This document shows positions 7,609-15,555 of a stretch of 29,008 nucleotides of DNA, one piece after another. The translations under genes and the position numbers were made by a program. The notes under the pieces are model-generated. The model did not search any database. It was not told the DNA's origin and saw nothing but the letters and a program-made list of their open reading frames with translations. Source of the stretch: DASZPL01 sp035550315 (GTDB lineage Bacteria; Actinomycetota; Actinomycetes; JAFAQI01). The stretch lies in contig DASZPL010000057.1 of assembly GCA_035550315.1 (NCBI GenBank), forward strand, positions 1-29,008, read 5' to 3'. Numbering within the stretch: the first letter of the stretch is position 1; the number at the start of each line of letters is the position of its first letter.

Positions 7609-8535
7609 GTGCACGCGATCCTGGCTCCCGGGCAGGGCGCACAACGGCAAGGTTTTCTCGCTTCGTGGCTCGAGATCGACGGCGTACCTGAACAACTGCA
7701 CGAGATTGCCGACGCCGCGGCGGTGGACCTCGTCGCGGCCGGCACCACGATGTCGGAAGCCCACATCACCGACACCGCGGTCGCGCAGCCGCTGATCGTC
7801 GCCGCCGGGCTGGTGGCGGCCGCGGCGCTCGGCCCGCTGCCGGACGGCACGTTGCTCGCCGGTCACAGCGTCGGCGAGTTCACCGCCGCGTCAGTGGCCG
7901 GCGTACTGAGCCCCGCGACGGCGATGCGGCTCGTCGCGATCCGTGGCCGGGCCATGGCCGCTGCCGCAGCGATCGAACCCAGCGGCATGACCGCGATCCT
8001 CGGCGGCGACCGCGACGAGGTGCGCGCCGCCATCTCGGCGGCCGGCTGCTGGGTGGCGAACGACAACGGCGCCGGGCAGCTCGTAGCCGCCGGGCCGAGC
8101 GCCGCGCTGGACCGGCTGGCCGCCACGCCACCCGCCGGATCGCGGCTGCGCCCGCTCGCCGTCGCCGGCGCGTTCCACACCGAACTGATGGCGCCCGCGC
8201 AGCGCGATCTCGAGGCGGCGCTGGCAGGGGTCGACGCCGATGCGGTTCGTTACCCGCTGGTCAGCAACCTCGACGGCGAGGTCGTCACGGACGGCGTCGA
8301 GATGCTCCGCCGGTTGGCGGCCCAGGTGTGCGCGCCGGTCCGGTGGGACGCCTGCCTCAGCACGCTCGCGCAACGGGGCGTCAGCGCCGTGATCGAGCTG
8401 CCGCCGGCCGGCACCCTGACGGCGATCGTGCGCCGCGCGTTGCCGGACGTGACGACGGTCGCGGTGCGGACTCCCGACGACCTGGCGGAGGCCCAGGCGC
8501 TGATCGCACGGACGCCGGCATTGGCCGCCGGGTGA
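7609..8535 (+). CDS. fabD: Malonyl-CoA:ACP transacylase FabD
   Basis: 308 residues from GTG 7609. It loads malonyl groups from malonyl-CoA onto ACP for chain elongation. The start MHAILAPGQGAQRQGF carries the PGQGAQ motif. The nucleophile elbow GHSVGE gives Ser87; Arg112 in IRGRAM is the malonate carboxylate anchor, and His190 in GAFHTELM is the catalytic base. Length and motif spacing match bacterial FabD. The stop overlaps the fabH start (GTGA), so translation is coupled. It is the first structural gene of the FAS-II operon behind fasR. Confidence 0.95.
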   Translation: MHAILAPGQGAQRQGFLASWLEIDGVPEQLHEIADAAAVDLVAAGTTMSEAHITDTAVAQPLIVAAGLVAAAALGPLPDGTLLAGHSVGEFTAASVAGVLSPATAMRLVAIRGRAMAAAAAIEPSGMTAILGGDRDEVRAAISAAGCWVANDNGAGQLVAAGPSAALDRLAATPPAGSRLRPLAVAGAFHTELMAPAQRDLEAALAGVDADAVRYPLVSNLDGEVVTDGVEMLRRLAAQVCAPVRWDACLSTLAQRGVSAVIELPPAGTLTAIVRRALPDVTTVAVRTPDDLAEAQALIARTPALAAG

Positions 8536-9485
8536 ACGGCCCGCTCGCGATCCGGCACAGCCGGCTGCTCGGTCTCGGCGAGTGCCGCGCCTCCCGGCTG
8601 GTCACCAACGACGATCTGGCGCGCACCCTCGACACCAGCGATGGCTGGATCCGGCAGCGCACCGGGATCGCCGCCCGGCGGGTGGCGACCGCGGACGAGT
8701 CGGTGGTCACCATGGCGACCGAGGCCGGCCGGAAAGCGCTCGCCGACGCCGGCGTCGACCCGGCAGCCGTCGGGCTCGTCGTGCTCGCCACCTGCTCACT
8801 CGGAGCGCCGCTGCCGGGCGGTGCGGCACGGGTCGCGTACGCGGTCGGTGCCGCCAAGGCCGGCGCGTTCGACCTCAACGCCGCCTGTGCCGGGTTCTGC
8901 TACGCCGTCGGCGCCGCCTCCGACGCGGTGCGCGCGGGCTCCGCGGACTACGTCCTGGTCGTCGCCGCGGAACGGATGTCCGACCTGGTCGACTGGTCGG
9001 ATCGCAGCACCGCGATCCTGTTCGCCGACGGTGCCGGGGCTGCGGTGATCGGGCCGGCGACCGCAGCGGGGATCGGGCCGCTGGTGTCGGGCAGCGACGG
9101 CGGCGCCGCCGACCTCATCGGCACCGACCCCGCCGGCCATCTGCGCATGGACGGCCCGGCGGTGTTCCGCTGGGCGACCACGTCGCTGGCCGACGTTGCC
9201 ACAGCGATCTGCGCCGCCGCCGGCATCGCGCCCAGCGAGCTGGCCGCCGTCGTACCTCACCAGGCCAACCAGCGGATCGTCGACAGCCTGGCGCGGCAGC
9301 TCGGCGCGACCGACGCCGTCGTCGCCGACGACATCACCACGGCCGGCAACACCTCGTCGGCATCCATCCCGTTGGCACTCGCCCGGCTGCATCGCGAAGG
9401 CCGGGTCGGCAGCGGCGACCTCGCACTCATCCTCGGCTTCGGCGCCGGCCTGACCTGGGCCGGCACGGTCATCGCAGTCCCGTAA
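8532..9485 (+). CDS. fabH: Beta-ketoacyl-ACP synthase III FabH
   Basis: 317 residues from a GTG at 8532 that overlaps the fabD stop by four bases. It starts fatty acid synthesis by condensing an acyl-CoA primer with malonyl-ACP. The catalytic triad is visible: Cys119 in DLNAACAGFCYA, His243 in VPHQANQRI and Asn273 in TTAGNTSSAS. The N-terminal TSDGWIRQRTGI is the KAS III signature. Actinobacterial FabH enzymes often take branched or longer primers; primer choice cannot be read here. Presence of fabH inside the operon is like Streptomyces and unlike M. tuberculosis, where fabH is elsewhere. Confidence 0.95.
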   Translation: MNGPLAIRHSRLLGLGECRASRLVTNDDLARTLDTSDGWIRQRTGIAARRVATADESVVTMATEAGRKALADAGVDPAAVGLVVLATCSLGAPLPGGAARVAYAVGAAKAGAFDLNAACAGFCYAVGAASDAVRAGSADYVLVVAAERMSDLVDWSDRSTAILFADGAGAAVIGPATAAGIGPLVSGSDGGAADLIGTDPAGHLRMDGPAVFRWATTSLADVATAICAAAGIAPSELAAVVPHQANQRIVDSLARQLGATDAVVADDITTAGNTSSASIPLALARLHREGRVGSGDLALILGFGAGLTWAGTVIAVP

Positions 9486-9500
9486 CTCGAAGGAGCAACC

Positions 9501-9749
9501 GTGGCAGAGCAAGACGTCCTCGCCGCCCTCGGCGAGATCGTGCAGGAGGCGACCGGCATCCCGGCGGTGCGGGTGACGCCCGACGCGTCGTTCGTGGACG
9601 ACCTCGACGTCGACTCGTTGTCGATGGTCGAGATCGCAACCATGGCCGAAGACCGCTTCGGCGTCGCCATCCCGGACGACAAGCTGAGCAAGCTGAAGAC
9701 CGTCGGCGACGTCGTGACCTATGTCAACCAAGCCAACGTCCCCGCCTGA
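9501..9749 (+). CDS. acpP: Acyl carrier protein AcpP
   Basis: 82 residues, acidic, one phosphopantetheine domain. The attachment site is Ser39 in DDLDVDSLSMVEI, and helix II/III sequence (EDRFGVAIPDDKLSKLKTVG) is normal. It carries the growing acyl chain between the FAS-II enzymes. It has the best ribosome site in the operon, AAGGAG at 9490-9495, five bases before the GTG. That fits the high output needed for ACP. It lacks the long C-terminal extension of mycobacterial AcpM, so it is a conventional ACP. Confidence 0.96.
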   Translation: MAEQDVLAALGEIVQEATGIPAVRVTPDASFVDDLDVDSLSMVEIATMAEDRFGVAIPDDKLSKLKTVGDVVTYVNQANVPA

Positions 9750-11003
9750 ATGACCACGGCAACCGCTGCTCCGGTCGACGTCGTCGTCACCGGCCTCGGC
9801 GCCACCACACCGCTCGGCGGCGATTTGCCGTCCACCTGGCGCGGCTTGCTGGCCGGCCAGTCCGGCGCCCGCCGGCTCGACGCGGAGTGGGCCGCGGACC
9901 TGCCGGTGCGGATCGCCGCTCCGGCCGCGGCCGAGCCGACCGAGGTGCTGGACCGCGCGGAGGCCCGCACGTTGGACCGCAGCCAGCAGTTCGCGGTGAT
10001 CGCAGCACGTGAGGCGTGGCTCGACGCCGGCGAGCCGGAGGTGCCGCCGGAGCGGCTCGCCGTCGTGCTGTCGAGCGGCATCGGCGGCGTAGTGACGTTG
10101 CTCGAGCAGTACGACGTGTTGCGCTCGCGCGGCCCGCGCCGGGTCTCGCCGCACACCGTGCCGATGATCATGCCGAACGGCCCAGCCGCCGCGGTCGCGT
10201 TGCGCCTCGGCGCCCGCGCCGGTGCGCATGCACCGGTGTCGGCGTGTGCGTCCGGCGCCGAGGCCGTCGCGGTCGGCCTCGACCTGATCCGCTCTGGGCG
10301 CGCCGACGTCGTTGTCTGCGGCGGCGCCGAAGCGGCGATCCATCCGCTGCCGCTGGCCGCGTTCGCCGCGATGCGCGCCCTGTCCACTCGCAACGACGAA
10401 CCGACCGCCGCCTCACGACCGTTCGACAAGCAACGCGACGGCTTCGTCCTCGGTGAAGGCGCCGCCGTCCTCGTTCTGGAGTCACGCGAACACGCCGCCG
10501 CGCGAGGGGCCGCCGCGATCGCGCGACTGGCCGGCGCCGGCATGGCGAACGACGCCCACCACGTCGCCGCGCCGGAGCCGAGCGGCGCCGGCGCGGCCCG
10601 CGCGATGTCGGCCGCGCTCGCGGACGCCGGCCTCGGCCCAGCCGACATCGGCCACGTCAACGCCCATGCCACCTCGACTCCCGCGGGCGACGTCGCCGAG
10701 GCGCTGGCGATCCGCACCACATTCGGCGACCGCACCGACACGCTGCCGGTGGTCGCGACCAAGTCGTGCACCGGCCACTTGCTCGGCGCCGCCGGGGCGC
10801 TGGAAGCGGCCTTCAGCTGCCTCGCGCTGCGCGACGGGGTCGCGCCCGCCATCCGCAACCTCGACGACCCCGACGACGAGGTCGTCCTCGACCTGGTGCG
10901 GCTGACCGATCGCCGGCTGGTCGCCGGACAGGCCGTGCTGTCGAACTCGTTCGGGTTCGGCGGACACGACGTCGCCCTCGTGTTCACCCCGGAGTCGCCA
11001 TGA
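9750..11003 (+). CDS. fabF: Beta-ketoacyl-ACP synthase II FabF (KasA/KasB-like)
   Basis: 417 residues. The ATG follows the acpP stop with no spacer. It elongates acyl-ACP by condensation with malonyl-ACP. The Cys-His-His set is complete: Cys166 in VSACASGAEA, His306 in NAHATSTPAGD and His343 in KSCTGHLLGAAGA, with Lys338 nearby. The gate motif near the C-terminus, SNSFGFGGHDVALVF, is intact. Only one KAS II is present, in contrast to the kasA-kasB pair of mycobacteria, so very long meromycolate-type extension is not suggested by this operon. The stop overlaps the next start (ATGA). Confidence 0.95.
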   Translation: MTTATAAPVDVVVTGLGATTPLGGDLPSTWRGLLAGQSGARRLDAEWAADLPVRIAAPAAAEPTEVLDRAEARTLDRSQQFAVIAAREAWLDAGEPEVPPERLAVVLSSGIGGVVTLLEQYDVLRSRGPRRVSPHTVPMIMPNGPAAAVALRLGARAGAHAPVSACASGAEAVAVGLDLIRSGRADVVVCGGAEAAIHPLPLAAFAAMRALSTRNDEPTAASRPFDKQRDGFVLGEGAAVLVLESREHAAARGAAAIARLAGAGMANDAHHVAAPEPSGAGAARAMSAALADAGLGPADIGHVNAHATSTPAGDVAEALAIRTTFGDRTDTLPVVATKSCTGHLLGAAGALEAAFSCLALRDGVAPAIRNLDDPDDEVVLDLVRLTDRRLVAGQAVLSNSFGFGGHDVALVFTPESP

Positions 11004-12430
11004 CCCTGCTCGACAACCGCGTCGCGCCCGAGACCGCGCCGGTCGCCACAACCGTGCCCGCGGATGTCGAGCGCTCGCCCATCGCCCGGCTCCAGACACT
11101 GTTCGGCGACGCCCCGATGGTCATTCGCTCCAACGAGCCGGGCAGCGGCGTCGTGACCGCGGCTGGTTCCATCCGCGGCCGTGCCGTGGTCGCGTTCGCG
11201 ACCGACCCCGGCGTGCAAGGCGGGGCGCTCGGCGCGACCGGCTGTGCCGCCATCGTCGCGGCGTACGACGGCGCCCTCCGCAACGGCGTGCCGATCGTCG
11301 GGATCTGGCACTCGGGTGGCGCGCGGCTCACCGACGGCGTCGCGTCGCTGGACGGGGTCGGCCGGGTGTTCACGGCGATGACCACGGCGTCCGGGCGGGT
11401 GCCGCAGGTCTCGGTGGTGCTCGGCCCGGCGGCCGGCGGGGCGGCGTACGGTCCCGCACTGACCGACGTCGTGATCCTCGGCCCCAACGGCCGGATCTTC
11501 GTGACTGGCCCCGACGTCGTGCGCAGCGTGACCGGCGAGTCCGTGGACATGGCGCAGCTCGGCGGACCGGAGCCGCACAGCCGACGCAGCGGCGTGGCGC
11601 ACCTGGCTTGCGGGTCGGATGCCGACGCGTTGGCGACAGCCGCGCGCATCATCGGCCTGCTCGACGACGCCGGCGACGCCGAGCCCGTGGTGGACCGGCC
11701 GATGCGGGCCCTGCTTCCGGACAGCCCACGCCGGGCCTACGACGTGCACCCGCTGGTCGACCGGTTGCTCGACGCGCCGGGCGTTGAGCTGCACCCGAAG
11801 TGGGCGCCCAATATCGTCACGACCCTTGGCCGGCTCGGCGGTGCGACGGTCGGAGTCGTCGCCAACAACCCACTCCGGCTCGGCGGCTGCCTCGACGCGA
11901 CCAGCGCGGAGAAGGCCGCGCGGTTCGTGCGGATGTGCGATGGTTTCGGCGTCCCCCTTGTGATGCTGGTCGACGTGCCCGGCTACCTGCCTGGCGTGAC
12001 GCAGGAGTGGGACGGTGTGGTGCGTCGCGGCGCAAAGCTGCTGCACGCCTTCGCCGAAGCCACGGTGCCGCGGATCACGGTCGTCACCCGCAAGGCGTAC
12101 GGCGGGGCGTACATCGCGATGAACTCGCGGGCACTCGGCGCAACCCGGGTCTTCGCCTGGCCGGAGGCCGAGATCGGCGTGATGGGCGCCGTGGCCGCGG
12201 TGCGCGTGCTGAAGCGGCGAGAGCTCGCCGCGGTCCCCGACCAGCAACGCGACGAGGTCGAAGCCGCGCTGGCGCGCGAGCATGAGTGCGCGTCCGGCGG
12301 GGTGCAGCGCGCAGTGCATCTCGGCGCGGTCGACGAGATCATCGACCCGGAACACACCCGCAGTGCAGTGGCCGCAGCGATCGCAGCGGCACCGGCCCGC
12401 CGCGGCAGCCACGGAAACATCCCGCTGTGA
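11000..12430 (+). CDS. accD6: Acyl-CoA carboxylase carboxyltransferase (beta) subunit, AccD6-like
   Basis: 476 residues from ATG 11000, overlapping the fabF stop. It transfers CO2 from biotin on a separate alpha subunit to acetyl- or propionyl-CoA, giving the malonyl-CoA used by FabD/FabF. The two crotonase-type halves each show a glycine-rich oxyanion segment: LGPAAGGAAYGPALTD (141-156) and RKAYGGAYIAMNS in the second half. It ends in the family's terminal motif RRGSHGNIPL. Length matches M. tuberculosis AccD6, which also follows the KAS genes. No biotinylated alpha subunit or epsilon peptide is encoded here, so the partner must be elsewhere. The stop overlaps the fabG start. Confidence 0.9.
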   Translation: MTLLDNRVAPETAPVATTVPADVERSPIARLQTLFGDAPMVIRSNEPGSGVVTAAGSIRGRAVVAFATDPGVQGGALGATGCAAIVAAYDGALRNGVPIVGIWHSGGARLTDGVASLDGVGRVFTAMTTASGRVPQVSVVLGPAAGGAAYGPALTDVVILGPNGRIFVTGPDVVRSVTGESVDMAQLGGPEPHSRRSGVAHLACGSDADALATAARIIGLLDDAGDAEPVVDRPMRALLPDSPRRAYDVHPLVDRLLDAPGVELHPKWAPNIVTTLGRLGGATVGVVANNPLRLGGCLDATSAEKAARFVRMCDGFGVPLVMLVDVPGYLPGVTQEWDGVVRRGAKLLHAFAEATVPRITVVTRKAYGGAYIAMNSRALGATRVFAWPEAEIGVMGAVAAVRVLKRRELAAVPDQQRDEVEAALAREHECASGGVQRAVHLGAVDEIIDPEHTRSAVAAAIAAAPARRGSHGNIPL

Positions 12431-13140
12431 CCGCGTCCGGCCGCTCGGTGCTGGTCACCGGAGGCAATCGCGGCATCGGATTGGCGATCGCGCGCCGGCT
12501 CGCCGCCGACGGCGACCGGGTGGCGGTGACGCACCATGCCAGCGAGCCGCCCGACGACCTGTTCGCGGTGAAGTGCGACGTCGCCGAGCCGGCCTCGGTC
12601 CGGGAGGCTGCGGCCGCAGCCGCCGCGCAGCACGGTCCGGTCGAAGTGCTGGTCGCGGCCGCCGGGATCACCCGCGACGGCCTGCTGCTGCGGATGCCCG
12701 ACCGCGACTGGGATGACGTTGTCGACACCAGCCTGCGCGGCGCGTGGGCGGCGGCCGGCGCCGTGGTCCCGGCGATGGCGCGCGCCCGCTCCGGTCGGCT
12801 GCTGTTCATCTCCAGCGCCGTCGCGCTGCTCGGCTCGCCGGGGCAGACCAACTACGCCGCGGCCAAGGCCGGGCTGGTCGGCTTGGCGCGCTCGCTCGCC
12901 CGCGAGTACGGCGGCCGGGGGATCACCGCGAACGTGCTCGCTCCCGGTCTCGTCGACACCGACATGGCGGCCGCCCTCACCGACTCGCAGCGCGCGGACA
13001 TCCTCGCTCGCACGCCGGCCGGGCGGCTCGCGACCGTCGACGACGTGGCGGCCGCCGCCGCCTTCTTGGTCTCTAACGTCGCCGGCTACATCACCGGCGC
13101 GGTGTTGCCGGTCGACGGCGGCCTCGGGATGGGCCACTGA
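12427..13140 (+). CDS. fabG: 3-oxoacyl-ACP reductase FabG (MabA-like) with unusual Asn losses
   Basis: 237 residues from a GTG at 12427 overlapping the previous stop. SRSVLVTGGNRGIGLAIARR-type opening (here SGRSVLVTGG) and the terminal VDGGLGMGH are diagnostic for actinobacterial FabG1/MabA, which reduces 3-oxoacyl-ACP with NADPH. Ser130, Tyr143 and Lys147 of the active site are present. Two usually fixed Asn are not: the NAG motif reads AAAG (Ala78), and the catalytic-tetrad Asn of the DTNLTG segment reads DTSLRG (Ser102, codon AGC at 12730). Activity may be altered, or the enzyme may use another relay. Gene order fabG-fabI copies mabA-inhA. It shares one base with fabI (TGATG). Confidence 0.92.
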   Translation: MTASGRSVLVTGGNRGIGLAIARRLAADGDRVAVTHHASEPPDDLFAVKCDVAEPASVREAAAAAAAQHGPVEVLVAAAGITRDGLLLRMPDRDWDDVVDTSLRGAWAAAGAVVPAMARARSGRLLFISSAVALLGSPGQTNYAAAKAGLVGLARSLAREYGGRGITANVLAPGLVDTDMAAALTDSQRADILARTPAGRLATVDDVAAAAAFLVSNVAGYITGAVLPVDGGLGMGH

Positions 13141-13907
13141 TGGGCCTGCTCGACAACAAGACCGTCCTCGTCACCGGCGTCCTGACCGAAGCGTCGATCG
13201 GCTTCCGGGTCGCCGAGCGCGCGCAGCGCGAAGGCGCAGCCGTGATCCTCACCGGCGTCGGGCGCAGCCTGTCGCTAACCGGCCGGATCGCCCGCCGATT
13301 GCCGGAACCCGCGCCGGTGCTGCCGCTCGACGTGACCGACCGCGCGCAGCTCGACCGGCTCGCCGACGCGGTCGGGCAGCACTGCGACCGGCTCGACGGC
13401 GTGCTGCACGCGATCGGCTTCGCGCCGCCCGAAGCGCTCGGCGGCGGCTTCCCCACCGCCGGCTGGGACGAGGTCGCGACCACGCTCCAGGTCTCGACGT
13501 ACTCGTTGGTCGCCCTCGCCCGGGCCGCGCTGCCGGTGCTGTCCGCCGGCGGGTCGATCGTCGGGCTCGACTTCGACGCGTCACGCGCCTGGCCGGCCTA
13601 CGACTGGATGGGCGTGGCGAAGGCGGGCCTGGAGTCGGCGGCGCGCTACCTCGCGCGCGACCTGGGACCTCGCGGGATCCGGGTCAACCTGGTCGCCGCC
13701 GGCCCGCTGCGCACGATGGCGGCGAGGTCGATCCCCGGCTTCGCCGGATTCGAGCAGGTCTGGAAGGAGCGCGCGCCGCTCGGCTGGGACGTCGAGGACG
13801 CGGAGCCGGTCGCGCGCGCCTGCGTCGCGCTGCTGTCCGACTGGTTCCCGGCGACCACCGGCGCCATCGTGCACGTCGACGGCGGCGTGCACGCGGTGGG
13901 CGCTTAG
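13140..13907 (+). CDS. fabI: NADH-dependent enoyl-ACP reductase FabI/InhA-like
   Basis: 255 residues. It reduces trans-2-enoyl-ACP in the last step of each elongation cycle. Close similarity to InhA is seen throughout: GLLDNKTVLVTGVLTEASIGF, LDGVLHAIGFAP, GGSIVGLDFDASRAWPAYDW, VNLVAAGPLRTMA and ALLSDWFPATTGAIVHVDGG. The catalytic pair is Tyr154 and Lys161, equal in spacing to InhA Tyr158/Lys165. The residue matching InhA Ser94 is Ala91 (codon GCG, 13410-13412). In M. tuberculosis, Ser94Ala is a known isoniazid/ethionamide resistance change that weakens NADH and adduct binding. The substrate-loop region (about 190-210) is shorter than in InhA, suggesting shorter acyl substrates. Last gene of the operon. 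Confidence 0.94.
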   Translation: MGLLDNKTVLVTGVLTEASIGFRVAERAQREGAAVILTGVGRSLSLTGRIARRLPEPAPVLPLDVTDRAQLDRLADAVGQHCDRLDGVLHAIGFAPPEALGGGFPTAGWDEVATTLQVSTYSLVALARAALPVLSAGGSIVGLDFDASRAWPAYDWMGVAKAGLESAARYLARDLGPRGIRVNLVAAGPLRTMAARSIPGFAGFEQVWKERAPLGWDVEDAEPVARACVALLSDWFPATTGAIVHVDGGVHAVGA

Positions 13908-13913
13908 CCCCGC

Positions 13914-13929
13914 CCGGTGGTCACACCGG
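13914..13929. terminator. Small hairpin between convergent fabI and PfpI genes
   Basis: CCGGTG and CACCGG flank a four-base GTCA loop, giving a 6-bp all-but-one GC stem in the 13-base gap and the last codons of the - strand gene. It sits seven bases after the fabI stop and has no T-run. A bidirectional terminator is plausible by position, but the stem is short. Confidence 0.35.
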
Positions 13930-14514
13930 CGGCGCCGGGTCGTACTGGATGCCGCGGCGCACCTCGCGGGCGCGGTCGGCGCCCGCGAGCCGGCGTACCA
14001 AGTGCAGCGCCATGTCGATGCCGGCGGAGACCCCGGCCGACGTGATGACGTCGCCGTCGTCGACGTAGCGGTCGTCCGGCCGGACCTCGATGGTCGGGTC
14101 GGTCTCGCGCAGCAGTTCCAACGACGCCCAGTGGGTGGTGGCGGGGCGGCCGGCGAGCAGCCCGGCCGCGGCGTAGACCAGCGACCCGGTGCAGACGCTG
14201 GTCAGCAGCGGTACGACGGCCCGCTGCTCGCGCACCCAGTCGAGGTGCGCGTCGTCACGCATCAGCGGCCGGGTCCCCCGCCCGCCGGGATGCACGAGCA
14301 CCGCCATGGCCGGCATGTCAGCGAACGAGTGGTCCGACTGGATGACCATGCCCTTCGCGGCTGCGACCGGCTTGCCGTCGAGCGACAGGCACGACACCTC
14401 GAAGCCATCGTCCGGGAAGTTGCGGGTCCACCACGCCAGCACCTCCCACGGGCCGACGGCATCGAGCTCCTCGACGCCGTCGAACAGCAGGATTCCGATC
14501 TGGTTGGCGGCCAT
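13921..14514 (-). CDS. DJ-1/PfpI family protein (isonitrile hydratase/GATase1-like)
   Basis: 197 residues from ATG 14514; an upstream extension to 14706 would run into the next gene and has no family similarity. The fold is the class I glutamine-amidotransferase-like type: IGILLFDGVEELDAVGPWEVL opens it, HPGGRGTR supplies the oxyanion turn, and the nucleophile elbow is TSVCTGS with Cys108, followed by LLAGRPATTHW. This pattern is closest to ThiJ/PfpI proteins annotated as cyclohexyl-isocyanide hydratases and to the sensor domain of AraC-like regulators; no HTH is attached. Physiological substrate unknown. It is convergent with fabI and 32 bases downstream of the epimerase gene, so it may be transcribed with it. 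Confidence 0.85.
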   Translation of the reverse strand: MAANQIGILLFDGVEELDAVGPWEVLAWWTRNFPDDGFEVSCLSLDGKPVAAAKGMVIQSDHSFADMPAMAVLVHPGGRGTRPLMRDDAHLDWVREQRAVVPLLTSVCTGSLVYAAAGLLAGRPATTHWASLELLRETDPTIEVRPDDRYVDDGDVITSAGVSAGIDMALHLVRRLAGADRAREVRRGIQYDPAPPV

Positions 14515-14546
14515 GAGGTGAGGATGCCATCGCGGCGCTGTCGGGC

Positions 14547-15554
14547 CTATCGAGTTTGCGCGCCGAGCAGCCACCACACGGCTTGCTCCTGCTCGGCGCT
14601 CAGCCCTCGTCGCGGTAGCCCGCTGCGTCGCGGAGGCCGGCCCGGCGGCTCCAACGACTGCATCCAGGCCCAGGTGTCGGCGACGGTTGCTTCGATCGGC
14701 CGGCACTCCAAACCGACCGCGACGGCGGCAGTGACATCACAGTCGTGCAGCCCGGCGTACTCGCCCTCGGCCGGCACCCAGCCGGGCAGGTCGTCCCACG
14801 GCTTGATGCCGGCTTGCTCGAGCACGTCGACCGGCGTCCAGACCGGGTCTGCTCGCCGGCCCGTGACGTCGATGCACGCCGTGAGCAACCGCTCGGTCGT
14901 CGTGCCGTCCGACCGCGGACTGACCAGGTTGAAGACGCCCGACGTCGCGGCCGACGCCGCGTCCAGCAGGAAGGTCGCAAGGTCGCGCGCATCGATCTGC
15001 TGCCAGCCGCGGTCGGGCGGGTCCGGCGCGACCACGATGCCGCCGGCCGCCGCGCGTTCCAGCCACCAGGTCAACCGGCCGACGTTCTCGTGCGGGCCGA
15101 GCACCAGGCTGGCGCGGCCGATCACGGACCGGTCGGCGAAGTGCTCGAGGACGGCGAGCTCGCTGGCGCGCTTGTCCGACGCGTAGCCGCCGGCCGGCGT
15201 GACCTCGACGACCGCCGCCGACTCGTCGGCACCGACCGGCAGCGGCCAGCGGTAGACCGAGCGGCTCGAGACGTAGCCGTACCAGCCGGCGACGTCGGCG
15301 AGCAGCTTCGCCGCGGCCTCGACCGCGGCCGACTCGCCGCTCCAGGTGTCGATCACCGCGTCCCAGCTGCCGTCGCGCAGCGCGGCCTGCAGCTGCGCCG
15401 GTTCGGTGCGATCCGCCGGCAGCCAGGTCACGCCGGCGGGCGGCTCGCCGCTGGCGCCCCGGCTGACCGTGGTGACGTCGGCGCCGCGGGCGAGCGCCTC
15501 CTCGACGACGGCGCGGCCGACGAATTGGCTGCCGCCGAGCACGAGCAATCTCAT
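14547..15554 (-). CDS. NAD-dependent epimerase/dehydratase-like (extended/atypical SDR) protein
   Basis: 335 residues from ATG 15554 (MRLLVLGGSQFVGRAVV); a longer frame to 15611 has no support. The N-terminal GGSQFVG motif binds NAD(P), SVYRW and Y124-x3-K128 (GYASDK) form the active site, and the region VVAPDPPDRGWQQIDARDLA is typical of atypical SDRs similar to plant CSP41/isoflavone-reductase-like proteins. These include nucleotide-sugar epimerases and NAD-binding proteins of unknown role. The C-terminal 20 residues (SAEQEQAVWWLL) extend beyond the core. A strong inverted repeat lies immediately in front of the start codon and may control it. Reaction not determinable. Confidence 0.82.
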   Translation of the reverse strand: MRLLVLGGSQFVGRAVVEEALARGADVTTVSRGASGEPPAGVTWLPADRTEPAQLQAALRDGSWDAVIDTWSGESAAVEAAAKLLADVAGWYGYVSSRSVYRWPLPVGADESAAVVEVTPAGGYASDKRASELAVLEHFADRSVIGRASLVLGPHENVGRLTWWLERAAAGGIVVAPDPPDRGWQQIDARDLATFLLDAASAATSGVFNLVSPRSDGTTTERLLTACIDVTGRRADPVWTPVDVLEQAGIKPWDDLPGWVPAEGEYAGLHDCDVTAAVAVGLECRPIEATVADTWAWMQSLEPPGRPPRRSGLPRRGLSAEQEQAVWWLLGAQTR

Positions 15555-15555
15555 G

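Noticed and set aside
8582..10012. 476-residue + strand frame overlapping fabH, acpP and fabF
   Set aside because: Arg-rich out-of-frame reading of three recognised genes.
9719..12412. 897-residue - strand frame over fabF and accD6
   Set aside because: Low-complexity His/Arg/Ala sequence opposite two certain genes; a composition artefact.
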